Both the position numbers and the translations under genes were made by a program. Source: an uncultured Gammaproteobacteria bacterium (lineage in GTDB: Bacteria > Pseudomonadota > Gammaproteobacteria > Pseudomonadales > Porticoccaceae). From it: a stretch of 40,933 nucleotides of DNA. The notes below the pieces were generated by a model. It did not search any database. It saw only the letters and a program-made list of their open reading frames with translations, and was not told the origin of the DNA. Below, piece after piece: positions 1-7,688 of this stretch. The stretch lies in contig CAJXRS010000013.1 of the NCBI GenBank assembly GCA_913060555.1, positions 1-40,933 of the forward strand, read 5' to 3'. Numbering within the stretch: position 1 is the stretch's first letter; every line of letters begins with the position of its first letter.

Positions 1-46
1 AGATCATGCCTAGTCTCGTGGGCTCGGAGATGTGTATAAGAGACAG
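1..46. other. Nextera i7-side adapter (artefact)
   Basis: The first 46 bases are not genomic. They read as the end of the Illumina i7 primer (AGAT), an 8-base index CATGCCTA that matches Nextera index N706, then the Nextera read-2 transposase adapter ending in the mosaic end AGATGTGTATAAGAGACAG. Genomic sequence begins at base 47, in the middle of ccoP. Confidence 0.97.
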
Positions 47-856
47 GCCCTGGCCGATGGACGTGGTGATGGCCGGAAGCTCGCCCCCGTAGAGCCAGAT
101 CGCGTCATTGAGGCGGGGCGCGCCGAGCGCCGGGTTGCCATCGCCGCCCGGGCCGTGGCAGGCGGCGCAATATTGCCCGAAAACGGCCCCGCCGGGATGG
201 TCCTCCGGAGCCCCGCCGGCCAGCTGACCGACGTAGTCGGCGACCGCGCCCAGGTCTTCTTCGCCGAGCACCGCGCCCCAGGCGGGCATGGCCGCCGTCC
301 GGCCCTGACGGATGGTCTGCTCGATGCGGTCCGGGCCGCCGCCCCACTGCCAGGCGGCGTCGCGCAGGTCGGGAAACAGCTGGGCCTGGCCGCGCGCGTC
401 ACTGCCGTGACAGGCTGCGCAGTGCTGCCGAAACAGGCCCTGCGCGACCGCCATCAGCTCGGGGTCCGCGGCCAGCGCCGCGAGGTCCCGGTCGGCCAGC
501 TCGGTGCGGCGCGCCGCGAACTCGGCAACGAATTCGCGCTGGTGCTCGCGGAACTGCCCACCCTGGGACCACTTCAGTGCGCCGGCATAGGAACCGAAGC
601 CGGGGTACAGCATCAGGTAGATGACGCTGAACACCATGGCCGCGAGCAACAGCCAGAACCACCAGAACGGCGCCGGATTGTCCCCCTCATGCAGGTTCTC
701 GTCCCATACCGGATCCTCGCCGGACACCTTGCCCCGCTCCGGGCCGGCGCGCAGGAAATAGACGCTCAGCACCAGCCACAACAGGCCGCCAAAGCTGAGC
801 ACCGACAGCAGGATGATCCAGCCGCTCCAGAAATCCGTCGGCATGTCAGCCATCAT
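47..856 (-). CDS. ccoP: cbb3-type cytochrome c oxidase subunit III, 3' end cut by adapter
   Basis: Dihaem cytochrome c subunit of the cbb3 terminal oxidase, which passes electrons toward CcoN at the inner membrane. The 270 visible codons begin MMADMPTDFW and show two membrane segments (about residues 11-35 and 64-84). Two class I haem sites follow: CAACH at residues 146-150 and CAACH at residues 230-234. The family is usually about 300 residues, so roughly the last 30 are missing because adapter replaces genomic sequence at base 46. The start overlaps the ccoQ stop (ATG ATG at 856/853, ccoQ ends 846), which suggests translational coupling. A third in-frame ATG at 844 is possible but would lose the overlap. 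It is the last visible gene of the yip1-ccoNOQP unit. Confidence 0.95.
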
Positions 857-998
857 CCTGCTCATCCTGCTCGTCCTGCAAAGGGATGCGGGCACTGAAA
901 TCCAGTGTCTCCCGGGTGGAGCGCAACGACAGCCAGGTGACCACCACTACCATGAACAGCATCACCAGCATGTCGCCGAGAAACAGAAACCAGACCAT
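846..998 (-). CDS. ccoQ: cbb3-type oxidase small subunit CcoQ
   Basis: A 50-residue protein with one hydrophobic helix (starting MVWFLFLGDMLVMLF) and an acidic tail (DEQDEQDDG). Size, topology and position between ccoO and ccoP are those of CcoQ/FixQ, a small membrane subunit that stabilises the cbb3 complex. The start at 998 lies just past the ccoO stop (1000-1002). A longer frame upstream of this ATG is ccoO read out of frame. Sequence conservation of CcoQ is weak, so the call depends mainly on context. Confidence 0.85.
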   Translation of the reverse strand: MVWFLFLGDMLVMLFMVVVVTWLSLRSTRETLDFSARIPLQDEQDEQDDG

Positions 999-999
999 T

Positions 1000-1653
1000 T
1001 CAATGCCCCCCGTGCGCGTCTGCGGCATCTGCAGCGTCCGCGTCCAGCCCGGTGCCCAGCATCTGCAGATAGACAATCAGGGCGTCGATCTCGCGCAGCC
1101 CCTCCAGGCGCTGGGGCGCGGCGGCAATGTCCGCATCCGCATACGGATGTCCCAGCCGGCGCAGGACACGCAACTTGGCCTGGATGTCACCGACCCCGGC
1201 CGCCGGTCGCTCGGCCAGCCAGGGATAGGCCGGCATGATCGACTCCGGCACCACCTGGCGCGGGTCGAGCAGGTGCACCTCATGCCAGATATCGCTGTAC
1301 TTGCCACCGATCCGGTGCAGATCGGGCCCGGTGCGCTTGGACCCCCACAGGAAGGGGCGGTCGTAGACGAACTCTCCGGCCCGCGAGTAGGGTCCATAGC
1401 GTTCGACCTCCGCCACCAGGGGACGCACCTGCTGGGAATGGCAGACGTGGCAGCCTTCGCGGATGTAGATGTCGCGGCCGGTCAGCTCCACCGCGTCGTA
1501 CACCCGGGTGCCAGACAAGGGCGTACTCAGCGACTCCTGGAACAGGCTGGGCAGCACCTGCACCAGGCCGCCGATGGCCGATACCAGGAGGATGCCGAAG
1601 ATCAGCAGGCCGGCGTTCTCTTCGATTTTCTTGTGCAGTTCGAGAGCGTTCAC
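1000..1653 (-). CDS. ccoO: cbb3-type cytochrome c oxidase subunit II
   Basis: Monohaem membrane-anchored cytochrome c subunit of the cbb3 oxidase, 217 residues. It has an N-terminal membrane anchor at about residues 14-36, then the haem c motif CHVCH at residues 68-72, followed by the family signature SQQVRPL. The MPAYPW stretch is the likely region of the axial methionine. The C-terminus is rich in Ala and Asp. The start overlaps the ccoN stop (1650-1653, ATGA), so ccoN and ccoO are probably translationally coupled. Confidence 0.97.
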   Translation of the reverse strand: MNALELHKKIEENAGLLIFGILLVSAIGGLVQVLPSLFQESLSTPLSGTRVYDAVELTGRDIYIREGCHVCHSQQVRPLVAEVERYGPYSRAGEFVYDRPFLWGSKRTGPDLHRIGGKYSDIWHEVHLLDPRQVVPESIMPAYPWLAERPAAGVGDIQAKLRVLRRLGHPYADADIAAAPQRLEGLREIDALIVYLQMLGTGLDADAADAADAHGGH

Positions 1654-3125
1654 GCGCGCGCCCTCTCGGTGGCGATACCGGCGGCACCGCGTTCCAACCG
1701 CCAGGGCTCGGCGACCGGGGGCGGCGAGACCGCCACCGTGCGGCGCCCGCGCAAGGTCATGAACAGGTTATAGGCCATCAGCAGGGTGCCGCCCCAGAAC
1801 AGCAGACCGGCGACCAGGCGCAGCCCATAGTAGGGGCGCATGCCGGCCATGATGTCGCGGAAGCCGAAGCTGAGTTCGCCGAGCCGATCGACACTGAGCC
1901 AGAGCAGCCCCTGGGAGACACCACTTGCCCACATCGCCAGGATGTACAGCAGAGTACCGGCGAGGGCGAGCACGAAATGCAGGTTGGCCAGCCGCGTGCT
2001 GTGCAACTCCGCGCCCACCAGCCGCGGCACCAGAAAGTAGAAGGTGCCGTAGGTCACCATGGCGTTCCAGCCCAGGGCGCCGGAGTGCACATGGCCGATG
2101 GTCCAATCGGTGAAATGGCTGACCACATTGACGCTGCGGATCGCCATCATCGGCCCCTCGAAGGTCGCCAGGCCGTAGAACGCCAGCGACAGCACGATGA
2201 ACTTCAGCGCCGGATCGCGCTTGAGTTTTGCCCAGGCCTTGCTCACCGTCATCACGCCATTGATCAGGGTGGCCCAGGACGGCGCCAGCAACACCAGGCT
2301 CATCACCATGGCCGTCGACTGCACCCACTCCGGCACCGCGTTGTAGTGCAGGTGGTGGGGGCCGGCCCAGATATAGCTGTAGGTGAAGGCCCAGAATGCC
2401 ACCACCGACAGCCGATAGCTCCAGATCGGCTGGTCCGCCTGCTTGGGCAGAAAGTAATAGAGCATGCCCAGGAACCCGCCGGTGAGCAGGAAGCCAACCG
2501 CGTTGTGCCCGTACCACCACTGCACGATGGCGTCCTGGGCACCCGCGTACAGGGAATAGGACTTGTCGAGGGTCACCGGCAGCGCCAGACTGTTGACGAT
2601 ATGAAGCATGGCGATGACGATGATCAGCCCGCCGTAGAACCAATTGGAAATATAGATCGGCCGGATCCGGCGGCGGGCGATGGTGCCGAAGAACACGATA
2701 CCGAAGCACACCCAGATCAGGGCGATGGCGATATCGAAAGGCCATTCCAGTTCGGCGTATTCCTTGCTCGAAGTCCAGCCGGCGAGCAGCGACAGGCCGC
2801 CCAGCAGCACCACCAGCTGCCAGGCGTAACAGCAGAACCAGGCCAGCCCGGGCAGGAACAGGCGCACGTGAGAGGTGCGCTGCACGCTGTAGAAGCCGGT
2901 CGCCATCAGTGCCGAGACCCCGAAGCCGAAGATCACGGCATTGGTATGCAGCGGCCGGAGGCGGCCAAACGACAGCCAGAACTGGCCGAAGTCCAGGGTC
3001 GGCCAGAGGAACTCGGCGGCCACCCAGACTCCCGCCGCCATGCCCAGCACGGCCCACAGCACCGAGAACTGGACCAGCCTGACGACCACGCGGTCCTCGT
3101 AGATTTCCGGATTCTGTCTCTGCAT
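1650..3125 (-). CDS. ccoN: cbb3-type cytochrome c oxidase subunit I
   Basis: Catalytic subunit of the high-affinity haem-copper oxidase, reducing O2 to water with proton pumping. It has 491 residues and many membrane helices. Ligands can be read directly: His60 (HTNAVIFGFG) and His347 for low-spin haem b, His345 (GHVHSGALGWN) for haem b3, and His207 (WWYGHNAVGF) with His257/His258 (AGPHHLHY) for CuB. Tyr251 sits where the His-cross-linked tyrosine of C-family oxidases is expected. All key residues are present, so the enzyme should be active. It lies 15 bases after the Yip1-like gene and leads directly into ccoO. Confidence 0.98.
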   Translation of the reverse strand: MQRQNPEIYEDRVVVRLVQFSVLWAVLGMAAGVWVAAEFLWPTLDFGQFWLSFGRLRPLHTNAVIFGFGVSALMATGFYSVQRTSHVRLFLPGLAWFCCYAWQLVVLLGGLSLLAGWTSSKEYAELEWPFDIAIALIWVCFGIVFFGTIARRRIRPIYISNWFYGGLIIVIAMLHIVNSLALPVTLDKSYSLYAGAQDAIVQWWYGHNAVGFLLTGGFLGMLYYFLPKQADQPIWSYRLSVVAFWAFTYSYIWAGPHHLHYNAVPEWVQSTAMVMSLVLLAPSWATLINGVMTVSKAWAKLKRDPALKFIVLSLAFYGLATFEGPMMAIRSVNVVSHFTDWTIGHVHSGALGWNAMVTYGTFYFLVPRLVGAELHSTRLANLHFVLALAGTLLYILAMWASGVSQGLLWLSVDRLGELSFGFRDIMAGMRPYYGLRLVAGLLFWGGTLLMAYNLFMTLRGRRTVAVSPPPVAEPWRLERGAAGIATERARA

Positions 3126-3140
3126 CCGCCAGCGGCTCCC

Positions 3141-3743
3141 TCAGATTCTGATCGCCGGCCCCAGGCCGGCGGTCCACAGTCCGGCGCTGATCCCCAGCAG
3201 GCTCACCGCCGCGACCAGCAGCCAGCCCACCAGCGCCGAGGACATCAGCATGCCCCGCTCCGGCGGGATGTGGAGCACCACCGGCAGGCCGCGGTAGAGC
3301 AGTGCCATGCTCCAGATCACCGCCGGAATCATCACCAGCACATTGAAAAACACATGGGGAAACAGGTGCGCCAGGCTGGCGACGGCGAGCGGCGCGCAGA
3401 CCACGGTGAACAGCGCCACATAGACCCGATAGGAGCCCTCGGCGCCATAGGTCACCCCCATCCAGCGCGCCAGCGCCACGGTGGAGAAAAAGCCGAAACA
3501 GAGCGCGAACAGATACAGCAGACTCACGATCACCGCCTGAGCGGTACCCAGATAGAGCGGTTCCGAGGCGCCCAGACGCCAGCCGAAGACGATGCCCCCC
3601 AGGGCCGCGCAGGCGGGCGGGAGCAGCAGCAACAGGGGCAGGTAGCGCTGGATCGCGCGGATGCGCGTTCGCTCCGCGTCGGCCAATTCGCGAAACACCC
3701 TTGCCGGATCGAAGAGCAGGGTGAGAAAAGGTCCGCGCTCCAT
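3141..3743 (-). CDS. Yip1-family membrane protein leading the cbb3 operon
   Basis: A protein of 200 residues, almost all hydrophobic helices after an N-terminal cytoplasmic stretch (MERGPFLTLLFDPARVFREL). About five membrane segments are visible. The pattern resembles the Yip1/DUF1282 family of small bacterial membrane proteins, whose role is not settled. The start at 3743 is chosen because AGGGG lies five bases before it; the frame stays open upstream to 3851, but that part runs into the FNR box. It is the first gene after the FNR/Anr-type site and is 15 bases from ccoN, so it is probably co-transcribed with the oxidase. A part in oxidase assembly or metal or haem supply is possible but unproven. 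Confidence 0.75.
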   Translation of the reverse strand: MERGPFLTLLFDPARVFRELADAERTRIRAIQRYLPLLLLLPPACAALGGIVFGWRLGASEPLYLGTAQAVIVSLLYLFALCFGFFSTVALARWMGVTYGAEGSYRVYVALFTVVCAPLAVASLAHLFPHVFFNVLVMIPAVIWSMALLYRGLPVVLHIPPERGMLMSSALVGWLLVAAVSLLGISAGLWTAGLGPAIRI

Positions 3744-3802
3744 GTTTCCCCTGCCCATTCTGAACTGCCTCGGCGCCGCGCATGGTAACCGTCCGCCGGC
3801 AC

Positions 3803-3808
3803 CACCGT
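3803..3808 (-). promoter_or_regulatory. possible -10 element of the cbb3 operon
   Basis: On the minus strand TACGGT begins 29 bases downstream of the centre of the FNR/Anr-type box. This is the spacing expected for a class II FNR promoter with the box at -41.5. The match to TATAAT is only three of six, so the assignment depends on spacing. Confidence 0.4.
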
Positions 3809-3830
3809 AATCGCCTGCCGGCACCACCAA

Positions 3831-3844
3831 TTGATCCAGATCAA
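3831..3844 (-). promoter_or_regulatory. FNR/Anr box
   Basis: TTGATCCAGATCAA is a perfect TTGAT-N4-ATCAA match to the FNR/Anr consensus. It lies 88 bases before the Yip1-like start and directs oxygen-responsive expression of the cbb3 operon if functional. The box is symmetric and also lies 49 bases before the divergent ChaC-like gene, so it might affect both directions. Confidence 0.85.
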
Positions 3845-3892
3845 TTACCATCCAGACCCCGCGTCCGCCAAGCCTAACACCCGCAACCCGCC

Positions 3893-4456
3893 ATGGTCAT
3901 TGACACCAGCGCCATCAACCGCCGCAACCATGCCCTGGCCGACGACGACGAGGTCTGGCTGTTCGGTTACGGATCGCTGATCTTCAAGGCCGACTTCCCC
4001 TATCTGGAACGGCGCGGAGCCCATATCCAGGGATGGGCGCGGCGCTTCTGGCAGGGCTCCCACGACCATCGCGGCACGCCCGAGTCCCCCGGCCGGGTGG
4101 TCACCCTGACCGCGGCGCCGGGCCAGCACTGCCATGGCGTCGCCTACCGCATCCGGGGCGCGGTCTTCGCCCACCTCGACCACCGCGAGAAGAACGGTTA
4201 CCTGCGCCTCGACACCACCCTGCACCTGACCGGCGGCGAGACAGTCGCCGGGCTGCTCTACGTCGCCACCGCCGACAACCCGGCGTTCCTGGGCCCGGCG
4301 CCGGCCGCCGATATCGCCCGCCAGATCGCCGCCGCGCACGGACCCAGCGGCGCCAACCTCGACTACCTGCTCGATCTCGCGGCCGCGCTGCGCGCCCTGG
4401 GCACCCGCGATACCCATATCGAGCAACTGCTGGCCGAACTCTCCGCCGGGGTCTGA
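3893..4456 (+). CDS. gamma-glutamylcyclotransferase, ChaC-like
   Basis: A 187-residue protein of the ChaC-type gamma-glutamylcyclotransferase family, which cleaves glutathione to 5-oxoproline and Cys-Gly in the cytoplasm. The glycine-rich substrate loop FGYGSLIF lies at about residues 23-30. The family motif with the likely catalytic glutamate (HREKNGY) is at about residues 97-103. Length is slightly below the usual 200-230. It is divergent from the cbb3 operon and has no partner gene on the same strand. An unspecific AIG2-like cyclotransferase is the alternative, but the REKNGY motif favours ChaC. Confidence 0.88.
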   Translation: MVIDTSAINRRNHALADDDEVWLFGYGSLIFKADFPYLERRGAHIQGWARRFWQGSHDHRGTPESPGRVVTLTAAPGQHCHGVAYRIRGAVFAHLDHREKNGYLRLDTTLHLTGGETVAGLLYVATADNPAFLGPAPAADIARQIAAAHGPSGANLDYLLDLAAALRALGTRDTHIEQLLAELSAGV

Positions 4457-4848
4457 ACCCCCGCCGGGCCTGGCGCACTTGGGCCGCCTCGGCCTCTGGG
4501 CCGGTTTGTATTGATCATCTGCAGAGCGCCGGGCTACGCTGCGACCCACACCCGAGCGGGGCGTGCCCGATGCCGGCGCCTTGGCACCCGCGCTGGCCAA
4601 CATCGAATTTCTGCGAACAGGCGGGCTACGCAGAAATGTTCCAGAATTGCGCAGCGGCCCGCTTGTATCAGGACGCATGGAAGCGCAGCGATGGAATTTT
4701 CAAGCAATTGCTACGCGACGATTTTTTGATCGAAGGGTTGCCTGATCCGGGATACACTCGGCTGGCAAGGATCGTACGGGATATGCGGAAATCTTCCGTT
4801 TTTCAACACGGAAGATTTCCAGATGCTCAATGTTAGGCCATCGCAGTC
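4457..4848. other. intergenic patch with two hairpins
   Basis: About 390 bases with no convincing gene. GC content falls toward the right. Two perfect inverted repeats are present: ATTTCTGCG/CGCAGAAAT (4607-4615 and 4629-4637) and a 13-bp arm pair (4787-4799 and 4808-4820) with an 8-base loop. A 66-codon frame from the ATG at 4636 to 4836 exists but has no ribosome-binding site and no recognisable family. Confidence 0.5.
4787..4820. repeat. 13-bp perfect inverted repeat
   Basis: GGAAATCTTCCGT and ACGGAAGATTTCC are separated by TTTTCAAC. The pair forms a strong hairpin 29 bases before the GIY-YIG gene. No T-run follows on either strand, so a simple terminator is unlikely. An operator or RNA structure upstream of the gene is possible. 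Confidence 0.7.
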
Positions 4849-5664
4849 ATGAGAATATTTGACCTTCTATCCATCCTGAACCCAAGTATTCGCCCTGACA
4901 AGGCAAAGGTCCATCTTGCGAGTTGGAACGGAATTGAAAACCCCATTGATGTTTACCTCGCGGGCAAGTTTGAGGAGTGGCAGCGTTGGCAAAGGCGGAA
5001 GAATTTTGAGAGAAAATTGGTGGTTTCGCTAATCAGTCTTCCGGGCTCAGATAGGTGGCTTTTTGCTGGGGTGCATCATTCGACTGCGCCTGAATGGGTT
5101 GAAGGAAAAAAAGAATACTGGTACGAGCTGACCGAGGACCAAAGCTGCAAGGAGATGAATGGCCGGCTTGTTGCGGCGTTCCGCCGGCCAGGACGTCAAT
5201 CCTATTTAAACGCAGAAAATTGGGCTGACAAGATTCAGCTAAGCAAAATATTTGGCGAACAACTATCCATTGGCGAGTTTCCAGGATTTAAAGCCGTTAA
5301 TCTCACGAAGGAAGAGCTTGAGTTGATTGTCCGGCAGTCATTGGAGTCCTGGCGTACAGCGTTATCCAACGTTGCTGGCGTTTATTTAATATCGGATACG
5401 GTATCTGGGAAGCTTTACGTCGGTAGCGCTGCGGGAGAGGGCGGAATCTGGCAGCGCTGGTCTTCTTATGCGGCACACGGGCACGGTGGAAATATAGAGC
5501 TCCGTAAGCTCTTAGCTGAAGAGGGGACGGATCGGGCCAAGGAATTTCGGTACTCCATCCTGGAGATTGCAGATCTGCATGCCAGTCATCAGGATATCCT
5601 AGACAGAGAGTCCCATTGGAAAGACATTCTTATGTCTCGTGCGTACGGGCTAAACGCGAATTGA
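4849..5664 (+). CDS. GIY-YIG nuclease-family protein, orphan
   Basis: A protein of 271 residues with a C-terminal GIY-YIG-type domain: GVYLISD at about residues 177-183 and KLYVGSA at about residues 189-195, followed by the expected basic helix with Trp/Arg (IWQRW) and a late Glu (DRESHW). The N-terminal 170 residues are not a family I recognise; they are rich in Trp and charged residues (EEWQRWQRRKNFERK). The GIY-YIG fold cuts DNA in homing endonucleases, UvrC and some restriction enzymes; the substrate here is unknown. Base composition is clearly more AT-rich than the neighbours, which suggests recent acquisition. There is no good ribosome-binding site before the ATG. Confidence 0.8.
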   Translation: MRIFDLLSILNPSIRPDKAKVHLASWNGIENPIDVYLAGKFEEWQRWQRRKNFERKLVVSLISLPGSDRWLFAGVHHSTAPEWVEGKKEYWYELTEDQSCKEMNGRLVAAFRRPGRQSYLNAENWADKIQLSKIFGEQLSIGEFPGFKAVNLTKEELELIVRQSLESWRTALSNVAGVYLISDTVSGKLYVGSAAGEGGIWQRWSSYAAHGHGGNIELRKLLAEEGTDRAKEFRYSILEIADLHASHQDILDRESHWKDILMSRAYGLNAN

Positions 5665-5806
5665 AGAACTGGCCTAATCGGGTACTCCCCTATCGCCATG
5701 CAACCACGACCTGACCCGGCGGTGCCGGGGACGCTGCGTTTGCCCATCCATCGAACAGCAGTTTTTAGGGCCTGCCGTCTGTTGTGAGTGGTATCTCCGC
5801 CGCCAC

Positions 5807-6817
5807 TCAAGGCGACGATTCAAGCTGATCAGCCTGCGCCAACAGGCCGAATATCCCTCCGGTATGGATGAATACCAGGTCGGTGACGCCGGCAAAGCGG
5901 CCGGCGCGGATCTCTTCGGTCAAGCCGTGAAAAGCCTTGCCGCTGTAGACCGGATCGAGGACCAGCCCTTCGGTGCACGCCAGGCGACGGATGGTCGCGA
6001 AGACCTCGGGCCCGGCGCGGCCGTATCCCGCGCCGATGTAGCCATCTTCGACCTCGATCGCGAGTTGCTCGACGTCGATCGGCGGGCGATAGCGCGCGGC
6101 CCAGTCGCGGAGATCGGCGCGCACCTTGTCGTGGAAGTAGGCGGCGTCGTCGCATACCGCCACACCGATCACCGGGCAGCCGAGCCCATAAATGGAGGCG
6201 CCGGCGGTCAGGCCGGCCTGGGTGCCGCCGGACCCCGTGGCATGGATGATGGCGCCGGGGCGGATATTCGCGGCGGCGAAGTCCGCCGCCAGTTCCGCCG
6301 CGCAGCCGATATAGCCCCAGACGCCGGTGCCGTCGCTGGCACCCACCGGGATGACCCAGGGCGTTGCGCCCCGCGCCAGATAGCGCTCACCCCAACTGGC
6401 GTAGAGCTCATCGAGGTGGGCGCGATAAAACGGCTTGCTGTAGCGGGATATTTCGGCACCGGCGAGCAGGCCGAGCAACAGGTTGCCCTGGGTGGATGAC
6501 GAGTCGCCCTCCTCGCGCAACAGCAGGTGCACCCGCAAGCCCAGGCGGGCGCCCAGGATGGCGGTGGCGCGGCAATGGTTGGACTGCAGGCCACCGGCGG
6601 TGATCAGGGTATCGGCGCCGGCGGCCAGGGCGCGGGCCAGGGTGAACTCCAGCTTGCGGACCTTGTTACCGGTGGCGGCACAACCGGTGAGGTCGTCGCG
6701 CTTGACCCAGATGCGCGGCCCGCCGAGTTCGGCGCTGATCCGCTCCAGGGGCTCGAGCGGGGTCGGCAGCCGCGCCAGTGCAAGCCGTTCGGGAAAGGTC
6801 ACCGCCGGCGGTTGCAC
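5807..6817 (-). CDS. PLP-dependent D-cysteine desulfhydrase / ACC deaminase family
   Basis: A 336-residue fold-type II PLP enzyme. The Schiff-base lysine lies in GNKVRKLEF (about residues 50-58) and is followed by the SNHCRAT motif (about residues 79-85), as in D-cysteine desulfhydrase and ACC deaminase. The phosphate-binding region ATGSGGTQAG is near residues 193-202. Such enzymes release pyruvate and ammonia (plus sulfide from D-cysteine). D-cysteine desulfhydrase is the more likely activity in a proteobacterium, but substrate cannot be fixed by eye. The start is a GTG at 6817 with GAGGG about nine bases before it, 10 bases after the yajC stop. Confidence 0.85.
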   Translation of the reverse strand: MQPPAVTFPERLALARLPTPLEPLERISAELGGPRIWVKRDDLTGCAATGNKVRKLEFTLARALAAGADTLITAGGLQSNHCRATAILGARLGLRVHLLLREEGDSSSTQGNLLLGLLAGAEISRYSKPFYRAHLDELYASWGERYLARGATPWVIPVGASDGTGVWGYIGCAAELAADFAAANIRPGAIIHATGSGGTQAGLTAGASIYGLGCPVIGVAVCDDAAYFHDKVRADLRDWAARYRPPIDVEQLAIEVEDGYIGAGYGRAGPEVFATIRRLACTEGLVLDPVYSGKAFHGLTEEIRAGRFAGVTDLVFIHTGGIFGLLAQADQLESSP

Positions 6818-6827
6818 GGAGAAACCC

Positions 6828-7157
6828 TCAGATGGCCTTCAGGGTTCCCTTGGGCAGCACCGCGTGGACCGCCTCGCGCTGCAACTTCAGCTCGACCTTG
6901 TCGGAGACTTCCAGCACCACGTAGTTTCCCTCGATACGGGTGATGCGGCCCAGAATCCCCGCCGTGGTGGCCACTTCGTCGCCCTTGTCGAGATTGGCGA
7001 CCAGCTTGGCGTGCTCCTTGCGCCGCTTCTGCTGCGGCCGGATCACCATCAGGTACATGAACAGGAAGAGCCCGCCGAACAGCAACAGGGTGAACATGGG
7101 GTTGGGCTCTGCGCCCGGCGCCGCCTGGGCCCAGGCGGACGGAATGAAAAACGACAT
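6828..7157 (-). CDS. yajC: Sec translocase accessory subunit YajC
   Basis: A small inner-membrane protein of 109 residues that associates with SecDF and the SecYEG translocon. It has one membrane helix (about residues 21-42) after a short periplasmic N-terminus, then the conserved IRPQQKRRKEH and the SH3-like cytoplasmic part with GDEVATTAGILG. Length is typical. AGAGGA lies seven bases before the ATG. The usual neighbours tgt, secD and secF are absent; here it sits between bcp and the desulfhydrase-like gene. Confidence 0.95.
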   Translation of the reverse strand: MSFFIPSAWAQAAPGAEPNPMFTLLLFGGLFLFMYLMVIRPQQKRRKEHAKLVANLDKGDEVATTAGILGRITRIEGNYVVLEVSDKVELKLQREAVHAVLPKGTLKAI

Positions 7158-7189
7158 CTAGGTTTCCTCTGATAGATATACCCGCCGAT

Positions 7190-7666
7190 TCAGACGGCGT
7201 GTTCACGCAACCAGTCCAGCACGTCCTGGTGATGGCTCTTGGTCTTGACCTTGTCCATTATGTGGCGCAGGCGCCCGTCGCGGCCGATGATGAAGGTGGT
7301 ACGCAGGATACCCATGAACTCGCGTCCCATGAACTTCTTGAGCCCCCAGGCACCATAGCGCTCGGCGATCTGGTGGTCGGCATCGGACAGCAGGTCGAAC
7401 TCCAGGCTGTCGCGGTCGGCAAATCGGGCCAGCCGCGGCACCGGATCCGGGCTGATGCCCAGCACCACCGTATCCAGCTCGGCAAAGGCCTGCCGGCTAT
7501 CGCGCAAGCCGCAGGCCTGGGTGGTACAACCGGGCGTCATCGCCTTGGGATAGAAGTACAGCACCACGGCCTTGCGATCGCGAAAATCGCGCAGCACCAC
7601 GGGTTCGCCGCGCTGGTTCGGCAGTTGGAATGCCGGCGCCAGATTGCCGATCTTGGGAAACGCCAC
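7190..7666 (-). CDS. bcp: thioredoxin-dependent peroxiredoxin, BCP type
   Basis: A 158-residue peroxidase reducing H2O2 and organic hydroperoxides with thioredoxin. The catalytic motif TPGCTTQAC holds the peroxidatic Cys and, five residues later, the resolving Cys, the arrangement of the BCP/PrxQ group. The start is taken as the GTG at 7666 because GAGGAGA lies seven bases upstream. The frame is open to 7726, but that part runs into the end of mdh. It lies 22 bases after mdh and 32 bases before yajC on the same strand. Confidence 0.93.
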   Translation of the reverse strand: MAFPKIGNLAPAFQLPNQRGEPVVLRDFRDRKAVVLYFYPKAMTPGCTTQACGLRDSRQAFAELDTVVLGISPDPVPRLARFADRDSLEFDLLSDADHQIAERYGAWGLKKFMGREFMGILRTTFIIGRDGRLRHIMDKVKTKSHHQDVLDWLREHAV

Positions 7667-7688
7667 GCCGGATCTCCTCAGCCCCGAC

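Noticed and set aside
32-898. Long plus-strand frame beginning MYKRQALADG
   Set aside because: It starts inside the adapter and is antisense to ccoP, whose two CAACH haem motifs are clear.
1977-3788. 603-codon plus-strand frame opposite ccoN
   Set aside because: Antisense shadow of ccoN in high-GC DNA; low-complexity His/Gln/Arg-rich translation with no domain.
4832-4838. GTTAGGC before the GIY-YIG gene as an integron core site
   Set aside because: It fits GTTRRRY, but no partner RYYYAAC site is found at proper distance upstream, and no matching site pair follows the gene; no integrase is near.
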